From JACQAI01 sp035507915 (lineage in GTDB: Bacteria; Pseudomonadota; Alphaproteobacteria; Elsterales; Elsteraceae), in contig DATJNS010000492.1 of assembly GCA_035507915.1 (NCBI GenBank), positions 1 to 26,877 of the forward strand: 26,877 bases of DNA, read 5' to 3'. Position 1 is the first letter of the stretch. Each line of letters starts with the position of its first letter. The notes under the pieces were generated by a model that was given only the letters and a program-made list of their open reading frames with translations, had not been told where the DNA came from and did not search any database. A program made the position numbers and the translations under genes. This document shows, piece after piece, positions 9,494-17,388 of the stretch.

Positions 9494-10831
9494 TCACACC
9501 GCCGCGGGTTTGTCGTCATCGTCGGCGAACAGCTCGGCCGGGGTCACCTTGCGGTCCTGCACCGTGGCCATCTCGACGATGAAATCGATCACCTTCTCCT
9601 CGAAGATCGGCGCGCGCAGCCCGTCCATCGCCTCGCGGTTCTTGCGGAAGTGCTCGATGACCTGGCGCTCCTGGCCGGGGTAGCGACGCGCCTCCTCGAT
9701 CATGGCGCGCTTGAGCTCGTCCTCGCTGACCTGAATGTTGTTCAGCCGACCGACCTCCGACAGCAGCAGGCCGAGCCGCACCCGACGTTCGGCGATCCCC
9801 CGGTACTCGGCCTTGAGCTCGTCCTCGCTCTTGGCCGCCAGCTCGGGCTCGAGCGCGCCGCGCTCCTTGGCCTCGCTCGCCTGCTTCCAGATCGCGTCGA
9901 ACTCGCCGTCGACCATGCCGTCCGGGACGGTGAAATGGTGTGCCTCGGCCAGTTTGTCCAGGAGCTTGCGTTTCAGCTTGAGGCGGGCGGCGGCGGCGTA
10001 GTCGCGCTCGATCTGCTCGCGCACCGTGCGGCGCAGCGCCTCGAGGCTGTCGACGCCGAGCGTCTTCGCGAACTCATCGTCCAGCGGAACCGTAACCGGT
10101 GCACGTACTTCCTTGATCGTGACGGCAAATGCGGCTTCCTTGCCGGCCAATTTCTCGGCCGGGTAGTCGGTCGGGAACGTCACCGCGACGGTGCGGCTCT
10201 CGCCGGCATTGGCACCGACCAGCTGGTCCTCGAAGCCGGGGATGAAGCGGCCGGTGCCGAGCTCGAGGGGAAAATCCTTGGCCTCGCCGCCGGCGAACGC
10301 CTCGCCGTCGACCTTGCCCTCGAAATCGATCATCACGGTGTCGCCGGTCGCCGCCGGGCGCGGCGGCGACACCGGCTCGGTGCGGCGCGAGCGCTCCCGG
10401 ATGCGCTCGACGCTCTGGTCGACCTCCTCGTCGGTCACGTCGGCCTTGAGCCGTTCGAGCGCGAGCGTGCCGAAGTCGATCGGCTTGATCTCGGGCAACA
10501 GCTCGAGCGCCAGGGTGTATTCGAGGTCCTTGCCCTCGGCGAACGCCGTGATCTCGATCTTCGGCACGGTCGCGGCGCGCAGCCCGCGCTCGGCCATCGC
10601 GCGCGACGAGCTGTCCTGCACCGCCTGCTCGAGGATCTCGCCCAGCAGCGAGCCGCCATAGCGCTTCTTGAGCAACGGCAGCGGCACCTTGCCGGGGCGA
10701 AAGCCGGGCAGCCGGGCGGTCGCCCCGAGCTGGCGCAAGCGCTGATCGAGCTTCTGGTCGAGCTCTTGCGCGGGCAGCGTCACCTTGAACTGCCGCTTGA
10801 GACCCTCGGCGAGGGTTTCGGTTACCTGCAT
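9494..10831 (-). CDS. tig: Trigger factor (ribosome-associated chaperone and peptidyl-prolyl isomerase)
   Basis: Trigger factor binds the ribosomal exit tunnel and receives nascent chains. The product is 445 residues, near the E. coli length of about 430. The ribosome-docking signature GFRPGKVP is at residues 43-50, exactly where E. coli has GFRKGKVP. A central FKBP-type PPIase domain (about 150-245, including DTVMIDFEGKVDGEAFAGG and FIPGFEDQLVGANAGE) is followed by the helical C-terminal chaperone arms. The protein ends in an acidic DDDDKPAAV tail. The start ATG at 10831 has a weak Shine-Dalgarno; a leader of about 120 bases separates it from a good promoter. Confidence 0.98.
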   Translation of the reverse strand: MQVTETLAEGLKRQFKVTLPAQELDQKLDQRLRQLGATARLPGFRPGKVPLPLLKKRYGGSLLGEILEQAVQDSSSRAMAERGLRAATVPKIEITAFAEGKDLEYTLALELLPEIKPIDFGTLALERLKADVTDEEVDQSVERIRERSRRTEPVSPPRPAATGDTVMIDFEGKVDGEAFAGGEAKDFPLELGTGRFIPGFEDQLVGANAGESRTVAVTFPTDYPAEKLAGKEAAFAVTIKEVRAPVTVPLDDEFAKTLGVDSLEALRRTVREQIERDYAAAARLKLKRKLLDKLAEAHHFTVPDGMVDGEFDAIWKQASEAKERGALEPELAAKSEDELKAEYRGIAERRVRLGLLLSEVGRLNNIQVSEDELKRAMIEEARRYPGQERQVIEHFRKNREAMDGLRAPIFEEKVIDFIVEMATVQDRKVTPAELFADDDDKPAAV

Positions 10832-10957
10832 GCTGATCGATCCGTTCGGCCGATGGGAGGTCTGGGAGGAACCGCGAGAATGGCGGGCCGGGGGACGCCG
10901 GCGCCCGTTCGCCCGCGTTCCCGGCCACGCGCGGCCGCGGCGTGCGTCACGCCGCCC

Positions 10958-10986
10958 CTTAAAGCGCCCTGGGGCCCAGGCGTCAA
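10958..10986 (-). promoter_or_regulatory. Candidate sigma70 promoter of tig
   Basis: The minus strand shows -35 TTGACG (five of six), a 17-bp spacer and -10 TTTAAG (four of six). The spacer contains a dyad CCTGG-GCC-CCAGG (10968-10980), a possible operator. The promoter lies back to back with the plus-strand promoter at 11012-11040. Confidence 0.6.
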
Positions 10987-11011
10987 GCAGCCGCGCCCTC
11001 GACGGAGCGCG

Positions 11012-11040
11012 CTGACGCCGTCACATCCGCCGTTTATCAT
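11012..11040 (+). promoter_or_regulatory. Candidate sigma70 promoter of the lipoprotein gene
   Basis: The plus strand shows -35 CTGACG (four of six), a 17-bp spacer and -10 TATCAT (five of six). The predicted transcription start near 11047 leaves a leader of about 54 bases to the preferred GTG at 11101. It would leave almost no leader for the upstream GTG at 11053. Confidence 0.6.
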
Positions 11041-11100
11041 AGAGGGCGCTCCGTGATACCCACCGGAGCGCCGTCCGCAGCCCGTCCGGAGCCGATCCGC

Positions 11101-11631
11101 GTGCGCCCTCTGCCCCGCCTTGCGTCTTCCCTGCTCGTCGGCGCCCTCCTCCCGATCCTAGGGATCGCCGACATGACCTTGGCCGGCTGCGCCGAGTCGG
11201 ACGACGCGGGATCCTTCGCGACGGTCACGGCCGCGCCGCCGCCGGCCGATCAGGCGCGCCTGGTGGTCTATCGACCGGCGCCCGATCACCTGCTCGGGCG
11301 GCTGGCCGACCGCGACGTCGCGATCGACGGCGCGCCGGTGTGCGCGCTCGACGACGACCGGTTCTTCACGCGCGACGTGCCCGCCGGCCCGCTCACCATC
11401 GCGGTCGGCAACTCGCAGCTCACCGTCACGGCCGTGCCGGGCAAGCCGGCGTTCGTGCGCGTCGGCTTCAACCCGAAGCGCGCTTCGCTGGCGGGCTGGA
11501 TCCCGCCGGTGCTCGGCTTCGCGCCGGACGCGCGTACCCCCGACTCGGGCTTGTTCGCGCTCGACCAGATCGATCCGCCGAGCGCCGCCCGCGAACTCGC
11601 CGGCATGACGGTGGAAACCGCGTGCCGGTGA
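11101..11631 (+). CDS. Putative DUF2846-like lipoprotein
   Basis: This is a 176-residue exported protein of unknown function. It begins with an arginine-bearing, hydrophobic signal peptide ending in the lipobox LAGC, with Cys30 as the predicted lipidation site. The mature part (ARLVVYRPAPDHLLGRLADR, IDGAPVCALDDDRFFTRDVPAGPLTIAV) resembles DUF2846-type beta-rich envelope lipoproteins; that is recognition by eye, not a search. The start chosen is GTG 11101: CGGAG lies 9 bases upstream and it gives a normal signal-peptide length. GTG 11053 is in frame and has a purine run, but would put 45 residues before the Cys. It is divergent from tig and appears to be a single-gene unit. Confidence 0.75.
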   Translation: MRPLPRLASSLLVGALLPILGIADMTLAGCAESDDAGSFATVTAAPPPADQARLVVYRPAPDHLLGRLADRDVAIDGAPVCALDDDRFFTRDVPAGPLTIAVGNSQLTVTAVPGKPAFVRVGFNPKRASLAGWIPPVLGFAPDARTPDSGLFALDQIDPPSAARELAGMTVETACR

Positions 11632-11853
11632 AACGCCGGATCTAGCCGCGCCGGGAGCCTCGTCCGGCCGGGCTCGCGCTCTCAAGTGGCGTCGCGTTTC
11701 GCGCCGCGGATTGCGATCCGACGCGGGTGCGGCGCGCAACCCGCTCGGTCACGTCCGGTGGATTGCTTGGTTTTCCCGCTTGCTGCGGGCGCGAACGCGC
11801 GGACGGCCCGACGCTTGCGGCACGGCTTGCACCACACATCAACGGTGCAGCCC

Positions 11854-13818
11854 ATGCTTCCGCCGCCCTCGCCTCCACTCGGCACGCCGCCCCATCGCGG
11901 GCTGCGCGGGGTTCGCGATCGCCTCGCCGTCGCCGGGCGGTACGCCCGCCGGCTCCTGGCGCGCGATCGCCGTCTGCAGCTGCGCGTGATGCTGTCCGCG
12001 GTCGTCGTGCTGACCCTGCTGTGGGGCGGCGCGTCGCTCTATCTCGCCGGGCGCGCGGCCCAGGAGGTCGAGCAGGCCCGCCATGACACGGCGAACCTCG
12101 CGCTCGCCTTCGAGCAGCATGTCGAGCGCACGCTGCGCGGCGTCGACCAAGTCATGCTGCTGATCAAGAGCGACTACGAGCGCGACCCCAAGACCTTCAA
12201 GCTGCAGGCTTGGCTCGAGAAGGCCGTGCTGCTGAACGACCTGTCGCTCCAGATCGGCATCGCGGACGCCTCCGGGACGGTGATCATGAGCACGTTGGGC
12301 AATCTGAGCCCCGCGGTCTCGCTGCGCGATCGCGAGCATTTTCGCGTTCACGCCGACGGCAAGGTCGACGGCCTGTTCATCAGTGCGCCGGTGCTCGGAC
12401 GCCTGTCCGGCAAGTGGTCGATCCAAATGACCCGTCGCTTGAGCGGGCCGGATGGCGGCTTCGCCGGCATCATCGTGATCTCGCTCGACCCCTTCTATTT
12501 GTCGAGCCTGTTCGGCGAGGTCGATCTCGGCAGCCGCGGCGTGGTCACGCTCTTGGGCACCGACGGCATCATACGGGCGCGCGCGCCGCTCGATCCGGCC
12601 GAACTCGGCCGGTCGCTCGCCGGCCTGCCCGCCTTCCAATCGTGGCGCGCCAGCCGGAGCGGCACCGAGGTCGCGGCGACCAAGCGCGGCGTCGTGATCC
12701 GCAGCCATCGCGTGATCGCGGATCTTCCGCTGATCGTCACCGTCAGCGTCGATCGGGACGAGATCCTGGCGCCGGTCCGGACCGAGCGCCGGATCCTCCT
12801 CGGCGTGCTCGCGCCGCTGTCCGGCCTCGTGATCCTGCTGAGCGGCGGGTTCGTCCGCGAGATCGAGCGACGCCAGCGCCAACAGGCCCTGCTGATCGGC
12901 AAGGGCGTCGAGCTCGACAGCGCGAACAAGGCGGTGGCCCAGGCGAATCTCGAGCTCGAGGACAAGGTGCTGGCGCGCACCGCCGAGCTCGAGGCCAACC
13001 AACGGCGCCTCGAGACCACGATCGAGCAGCTGACGGCCACCAGCGCCGAGCTGGCTGCGCAGGAGAACATGGCGTCGCTCGGCCGCGTCGTCGCCGGCGT
13101 CGCCCACGAGGTCAACACGCCGCTCGGCGTCGCGATCACGGCGTCGTCATCGCTCAGCGGCGCCGCCGAAGCGTTCAACCAGCAGGTTGCCGGCGGCACC
13201 TTGCGGCGCTCGGATCTGACGGCGTTCGTCGAGGCGGTCACCGAGGCGACCGACATGATATCGACCAATCTCGGCCGCGCGGCGAACCTCGTGCGCTCGT
13301 TCAAGCAGGTCGCCGCGGACCAGCATGGCGGCGAGCCCCGCCGGGTCGACCTCGCCGCCTATCTGAGCGACATCACGACCAGCCTGAAGCCCGAGATTCG
13401 GCGTCACGGTCACAGCATCAGCGTCGAGAGCGCCGAGCCGATCGAGCTCGACCTGCGCGTCGACGCGCTCTGGCAGGTGGTCAGCAACCTGGTGATGAAC
13501 GCCCTGGCCCACGGCTATCCCGACGGACGCCGCGGCCGTCTGCGCCTGACGCTCGCGCGCGAGGCCGACAACGCGGTCATCCGTTTCCGCGACGACGGCC
13601 AGGGCATGGCGCCCGAGGTCCGCGACAACGTTTTCGAGCCGTTCTTCACGACCAAGCGCGGCAACGGCGGCACCGGCCTCGGCCTCAGCATCGTGTTCAC
13701 CCTGGTGACCCGGGTGCTCGGCGGCCAGATCACCTGCCTCAGCGAGCCGGGCGCCGGCGCCGAGTTCGTCATCGCGCTGCCGATCGGCCAACAACCGCGG
13801 CTGAGCGCGGCGGCCTGA
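11854..13818 (+). CDS. Membrane sensor histidine kinase with PDC/dCache-type periplasmic domain
   Basis: A 654-residue two-component sensor kinase of the inner membrane. TM1 is about 44-66 and TM2 about 313-334. Between them lies a periplasmic PDC-type sensor with the signature SLRDREHFRVH and LFISAPVLGR followed by SGKWSIQMTRR. A coiled coil follows (about 345-405), then a dimerisation domain with phospho-acceptor His418 in HEVNTPLG and an ATPase domain with N-box NALAHGYPDG, DDGQGMAPE, FEPFFTTK and GTGLGLSIV. There is no receiver or Hpt, so it must phosphorylate a separate regulator; the REC-HD-GYP gene two places downstream is the obvious candidate (inference). The start is uncertain: ATG 11854 has no clear Shine-Dalgarno, and the frame stays open to GTG 11686 through unconserved-looking sequence. 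The 222 bases before it hold a small CCCGC/GCGGG hairpin but no clear promoter. Confidence 0.9.
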   Translation: MLPPPSPPLGTPPHRGLRGVRDRLAVAGRYARRLLARDRRLQLRVMLSAVVVLTLLWGGASLYLAGRAAQEVEQARHDTANLALAFEQHVERTLRGVDQVMLLIKSDYERDPKTFKLQAWLEKAVLLNDLSLQIGIADASGTVIMSTLGNLSPAVSLRDREHFRVHADGKVDGLFISAPVLGRLSGKWSIQMTRRLSGPDGGFAGIIVISLDPFYLSSLFGEVDLGSRGVVTLLGTDGIIRARAPLDPAELGRSLAGLPAFQSWRASRSGTEVAATKRGVVIRSHRVIADLPLIVTVSVDRDEILAPVRTERRILLGVLAPLSGLVILLSGGFVREIERRQRQQALLIGKGVELDSANKAVAQANLELEDKVLARTAELEANQRRLETTIEQLTATSAELAAQENMASLGRVVAGVAHEVNTPLGVAITASSSLSGAAEAFNQQVAGGTLRRSDLTAFVEAVTEATDMISTNLGRAANLVRSFKQVAADQHGGEPRRVDLAAYLSDITTSLKPEIRRHGHSISVESAEPIELDLRVDALWQVVSNLVMNALAHGYPDGRRGRLRLTLAREADNAVIRFRDDGQGMAPEVRDNVFEPFFTTKRGNGGTGLGLSIVFTLVTRVLGGQITCLSEPGAGAEFVIALPIGQQPRLSAAA

Positions 13819-13970
13819 CGGCGCATCTCGCAAGCGTCGGCCGGTTTCGCGTCGCAGATTGCGAAGCCGCTCGCACCGCCGCCGCTGCCGACCCGAGGAA
13901 TTCCGCCAGTTTCTCATGCCGGGCCGACGGAACGGTCCGTGCAATTCGAGTCCACGAAAGGAGAACCGCC

Positions 13971-14255
13971 ATGCCACACGATCTGATGACCGCTGCCCTG
14001 CTGGACGAGGCCCTGGTGACCCCCGTGGCCGTCGCCACGCCGCTCGAAGACATGGAGCGCGCGCTCGCCGCGCTCGCCGGCGACGTCGAGACGCTCGAGG
14101 CCGAGATCGACCTCCAGATCGTCCAACGGACCGTGGAATTCGCCCGCGCCACCATCGCCGACTTCGCCACCGCGGCTTTCGCCTGCGACACCCATGCGGT
14201 GGCGCACTGCCGTTCCGTCGTCCGTCGGGCGGCCGCTCGGTTCGTAGAGGCCTGA
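13971..14255 (+). CDS. Small helical protein of unknown function
   Basis: This 94-residue acidic-to-neutral protein is not recognised. It has no signal peptide, no transmembrane segment and no motif I know. The middle (LEDMERALAALAGDVETLEAEIDLQI) looks like an amphipathic or coiled-coil helix. The C-terminal half is also Ala-rich and helical, with two Cys (72 and 80) and two His (75 and 79) in CDTHAVAHC, a spacing that could bind a metal (speculation). Real coding is supported by an excellent AAAGGAG ribosome-binding site 7 bases before ATG and by its place between a kinase and its probable regulator, whose ATG follows 26 bases after this stop. It may be a small adaptor or kinase modulator. 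Confidence 0.75.
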   Translation: MPHDLMTAALLDEALVTPVAVATPLEDMERALAALAGDVETLEAEIDLQIVQRTVEFARATIADFATAAFACDTHAVAHCRSVVRRAAARFVEA

Positions 14256-14281
14256 CCGGCCCTCCGCCCAGGAGACCCACC

Positions 14282-15835
14282 ATGTTCGATTGCATCACGT
14301 TCGCCGACGAGGCGCCGACAGCCGCGGTAGAGACGCCGGCCGAGCGCCGACCCTGGAAGATCATCGTCGCCGACGACGAGCCCGAAATTCACCGGGTGAC
14401 CAAGTTCGCGCTGTCGGGCTTCACGTTCGAGGGCGCGCGTCTCGAGTTCATCAGCGCCTACTCGGCCCGCGAGACGTTCGAGGCCGTCAAGGCCCATCCG
14501 GACGCCGCCGTGCTGCTGCTCGACGTGGTCATGGAGTCGGAGCACGCCGGGCTCGACATCGTGCAGCGCATCCGCGAGGAGCTCGGCAACCACGGCCTGC
14601 GCATCGTGCTGCGCACCGGTCAGCCCGGCAAGGCGCCCGAGACCGAAGTGATCGCGCGCTACGACATCAACGACTACCGCGAGAAGACCGAGATGACCGG
14701 GCGCCGCCTGGCGACCGTCGTCTACGCGTGCCTGCGCGGCTATCGCGACATCGCGACCATCGAGGCGAGCAAGCGCGGCCTCGAGAAGATCATCGACGCG
14801 TCGGCCTCGATCTTCCGGCTGCAGTCGGTCGAGCATTTCGCCGAAGGGGTGCTCGAGCAGCTCGACGCGCTGCTCCACGTCCAGGACGGCACGATGTACG
14901 CCTCCTCGCACGCCGGGGCGAACGATGCCATCGCGGCGACCGGCCACGGCGCCGACATGCAGGTGGTCGCGGCGACCGGCCGCTTCAGCAGCACGGTCGG
15001 GCAGCGCCTGTCCGGCGTCCTGCCCCGAGACGCCGAGGCGATCGTCCGGCACAGCCTCGACGCCGACGCCTCGACCCAGTCGGGCGACCGCTATGTCGGC
15101 GTGTATCGCGGGCTGCGCGCCTCCAAGCTGCTGTATGTCGACGGCTACCAGCCGCGCAGCGAGCTCGATCGCAAGCTGCTGGACCTCTTCTCGCGCAACA
15201 TCAGCCTCGGCTTCGAGAACATCCAACTCAAGGAGAGCATCGAGGAGACCCAGCGCGAGATCGCCTACCGGCTGGGCGGCGCGGTCGAATCCCGGTCGAA
15301 GGAGACCGCCAACCACGTCAAACGCGTCGCCGAGCTGTCGCACCTGGTCGGCTTGAAGTACGGCCTGTCCGAGCGCGACGCCGAGATCCTGCGGTCCGCG
15401 TCGCCGCTGCACGACGTCGGCAAGGTCGGCATCCCCGACACGGTGCTCAACAAGCCGGGCAAGCACACGCCCGAGGAAGCCGAGATCATGAAGACCCATA
15501 CCCTGATCGGCTACGAGCTGCTGCGCGACTCCGAGCAGGAGATCCTCCGCACGGGCGGCATCATCGCGCGCGAGCACCACGAGAAATGGGACGGCTCGGG
15601 CTATCCCTACCGCTTGGCCGGCGAGGCGATCAGCCTGCACGGCCGCATCACCGCGGCGGTCGACGTGTTCGACGCGCTGGGCAGCCGGCGCTGCTACAAG
15701 GAGGCGTGGCCGACCGAGCGCATCGTCGAGCTCTTCCGCGCCGAGCGCGGCCGCCACTTCGAGCCCGCGATCGTCGACGTGATGCTCGAGAACCTCGACG
15801 CCTTGCAGGCGATCCGCACGCAGTTCGCCGACTAG
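14282..15835 (+). CDS. Response regulator with REC, DUF3369 and HD-GYP domains (predicted c-di-GMP phosphodiesterase)
   Basis: A 517-residue cytosolic response regulator. Residues 25-145 are a receiver with acidic pair Asp31-Asp32, phospho-acceptor Asp81 (LLLDVVM), Thr112 and Lys135. The middle (about 150-320) matches the DUF3369 type of linker/sensor domain that accompanies such regulators. The C-terminal part is an HD-GYP domain with His377-Asp378 (LHDVGKVGIPD), the paired His432-His433 and a complete DGSGYP motif (437-442). Known family activity is hydrolysis of cyclic di-GMP, and the catalytic residues look intact. The start ATG 14282 follows AGGAG by 7 bases. The upstream membrane kinase lacks a receiver and is the likely phosphodonor (inference). 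Confidence 0.93.
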   Translation: MFDCITFADEAPTAAVETPAERRPWKIIVADDEPEIHRVTKFALSGFTFEGARLEFISAYSARETFEAVKAHPDAAVLLLDVVMESEHAGLDIVQRIREELGNHGLRIVLRTGQPGKAPETEVIARYDINDYREKTEMTGRRLATVVYACLRGYRDIATIEASKRGLEKIIDASASIFRLQSVEHFAEGVLEQLDALLHVQDGTMYASSHAGANDAIAATGHGADMQVVAATGRFSSTVGQRLSGVLPRDAEAIVRHSLDADASTQSGDRYVGVYRGLRASKLLYVDGYQPRSELDRKLLDLFSRNISLGFENIQLKESIEETQREIAYRLGGAVESRSKETANHVKRVAELSHLVGLKYGLSERDAEILRSASPLHDVGKVGIPDTVLNKPGKHTPEEAEIMKTHTLIGYELLRDSEQEILRTGGIIAREHHEKWDGSGYPYRLAGEAISLHGRITAAVDVFDALGSRRCYKEAWPTERIVELFRAERGRHFEPAIVDVMLENLDALQAIRTQFAD

Positions 15836-15843
15836 CGGCAGGC

Positions 15844-15867
15844 CGGGCGCGCAACGGCGCGCGCCCG
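15844..15867 (+). terminator. Hairpin after the HD-GYP gene
   Basis: A perfect 9-bp GC stem (CGGGCGCGC/GCGCGCCCG) with a 6-nt loop begins 8 bases after the stop codon. No T-run follows (TCCGGCGG), so it is either a weak terminator or a 3'-end structure. It separates the kinase/HD-GYP unit from the sigma54-activator unit. Confidence 0.4.
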
Positions 15868-15880
15868 TCCGGCGGTACAC

Positions 15881-15895
15881 AATTCCTTACAATTG
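15881..15895 (+). promoter_or_regulatory. Upstream element containing TTCCTTAC
   Basis: The AT-rich island AATTCCTTACAATTG is conspicuous in this very GC-rich DNA and lies about 80 bases before the response-regulator ATG. The CCTTAC core recurs upstream of the PAS gene (21474-21484) and of the last hybrid kinase (23438-23448), suggesting a shared operator. It is also bounded by AATT arms, a small dyad. The function is inferred only from recurrence and position. Confidence 0.35.
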
Positions 15896-15976
15896 CCGAC
15901 ACACGCACACGGTCATTCGGGTTTAGGGTCCGAGGGCGCCCGCTCCGACAGCTGGCTTGGACCGACGCCCGAGACC

Positions 15977-17374
15977 ATGAAGCCCAAGATCCTGCTCGTC
16001 GAGGACACGCCGTCGCTGGCGGCGCTCTATCGGCAGTATCTGTCGAAGCTCGATGCCGAGGTGATCGGCGTCGAGCGCGGCGCCGACGCGCTGACGGCGC
16101 TCGACCAGGCCATCCCCGATGTCGTGCTGCTCGATCTGCAGCTGCCGGACATGAACGGCCTCGAGATCCTGAAGCAGATCAAGTCGCGCGGCATCCCGAC
16201 CCTGCCGATCGTGATCACCGCGCACGGCTCGGTGGTCACCGCGGTTCAGGCGATGCGCGACGGCGCCTATGATTTTCTGTTGAAGCCGTTCACCGCCGAT
16301 CGGCTGCTCGTCACCGTCAAGAACGCGCTCGACCGGCAGCAGCGCGACCAGGCGACGGCGACGATGACGGTCGCGAGCGCCGGGCGGTTCCAGGGCTTCG
16401 TCGGATCGTCGCCCGCGATGCAGGCGGTCTACCGGATCATCGAGAGCGCCGCGCGGAGCAAGGCGACGGTGTTCGTGACCGGCGAGAGCGGCACCGGCAA
16501 GGAGCTGTGCGCCGAGGCGGTCCGGGCGCTCAGTCCGCGCCGCACCAAACCGTTCGTGGCGCTGAACTGCGGCGCCATCCCGCGCGACCTGATCGAGAGC
16601 GAGCTGTTCGGTCACGTCAAGGGCGCCTTCACCGGCGCCTCGGCCGAGCGCGAGGGCGCGATCGCCCGCGCCGACGGCGGCACGCTGTTCCTCGACGAGC
16701 TGTGCGAGATGGACATCAACCTGCAGGTCAAGCTGCTGCGCGTCCTGCAGAGCGGCACCTACCAGCGCGTCGGCGGCTCGAAGCTCGAGCAGGCCGACGT
16801 GCGCTATGTGTGCGCCACCAACCGCGATCCGTGGTCGGAGGTGCTGGCCGGCCGTTTCCGCGAGGACTTGTACTATCGCCTGTACGTGATTCCGATCGTG
16901 CTGCCGCCGTTGCGCGAGCGCGACGACGACATCCTCCTGATCGCGCAGCATTTCCTCAAGCAGTACGCCGCCGAGGAGGGCAAGCGCTTCGAGCGCTTCT
17001 CGCCCGACGCCGAGGACGCGCTGCGCGCCTTCGCGTGGCCCGGCAACGTGCGCCAGCTCCAGAACCTGGTGCGCAGCGTCGTCGTGCTGCATGACGGCGA
17101 GGCGATCGATCTCGACATGCTGCCGGCGCCGCTCGGCCGAGCCCCGTCGCCGGGCGGCGAGGCGCCGGCGCGCGCCGGCGTCGTCGCGCGGCCGCCGGCC
17201 TCCGCGAACGGATCGGGGTCCGCCGCATCCGGCGCCGTGCGGCCGCTCTGGATGATCGAGAAGGAGGCGATCGAGAACGCCATCGAGGTCTGCGGCGGCA
17301 ACATCCCGAAGGCGGCATCGCTGCTCGACGTCGCGCCGTCGACGATCTACCGAAAGAAGCTCGCCTGGGCCTGA
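15977..17374 (+). CDS. NtrC-family sigma54-dependent response regulator
   Basis: A 465-residue transcription activator. Residues 3-118 are a receiver with Glu9-Asp10, phospho-acceptor Asp53 (LLDLQLPDMNG) and Lys103. Residues about 140-380 are the AAA+ domain with Walker A GESGTGKE (169-176), the sigma54-contact loop GAFTGA (216-221) and Walker B GGTLFLDE (234-241). A Pro/Ala/Gly-rich linker (about 385-420) leads to a Fis-type helix-turn-helix at the C-terminus (GGNIPKAASLLDVAPSTIYRKK). It should drive sigma54-dependent promoters when phosphorylated. The start chosen is ATG 15977 because the receiver begins immediately; an open frame from 15893 adds 28 unconserved residues. Its stop is 14 bases before the hybrid kinase, so the two form an operon and probably a cognate pair. 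Confidence 0.95.
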   Translation: MKPKILLVEDTPSLAALYRQYLSKLDAEVIGVERGADALTALDQAIPDVVLLDLQLPDMNGLEILKQIKSRGIPTLPIVITAHGSVVTAVQAMRDGAYDFLLKPFTADRLLVTVKNALDRQQRDQATATMTVASAGRFQGFVGSSPAMQAVYRIIESAARSKATVFVTGESGTGKELCAEAVRALSPRRTKPFVALNCGAIPRDLIESELFGHVKGAFTGASAEREGAIARADGGTLFLDELCEMDINLQVKLLRVLQSGTYQRVGGSKLEQADVRYVCATNRDPWSEVLAGRFREDLYYRLYVIPIVLPPLRERDDDILLIAQHFLKQYAAEEGKRFERFSPDAEDALRAFAWPGNVRQLQNLVRSVVVLHDGEAIDLDMLPAPLGRAPSPGGEAPARAGVVARPPASANGSGSAASGAVRPLWMIEKEAIENAIEVCGGNIPKAASLLDVAPSTIYRKKLAWA

Positions 17375-17388
17375 GCGGAAGCGCCTCG

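Noticed and set aside
11053..11100. Upstream GTG start extending the lipoprotein by 16 residues
   Set aside because: It would give a 45-residue pre-lipobox region and start about 6 bases after the predicted transcription start; GTG 11101 fits better.
12210..13970. Plus-strand frame running through the first kinase into the 94-residue gene
   Set aside because: The upstream part is the kinase read in another frame (Arg/Pro-rich). Only the part from ATG 13971, with a strong ribosome-binding site, is accepted.
13769..15880. 703-codon open frame antisense to the HD-GYP regulator and small gene
   Set aside because: No recognisable motif or ribosome-binding site; it spans two real genes and their gap, as codon shadows do in DNA of this composition.
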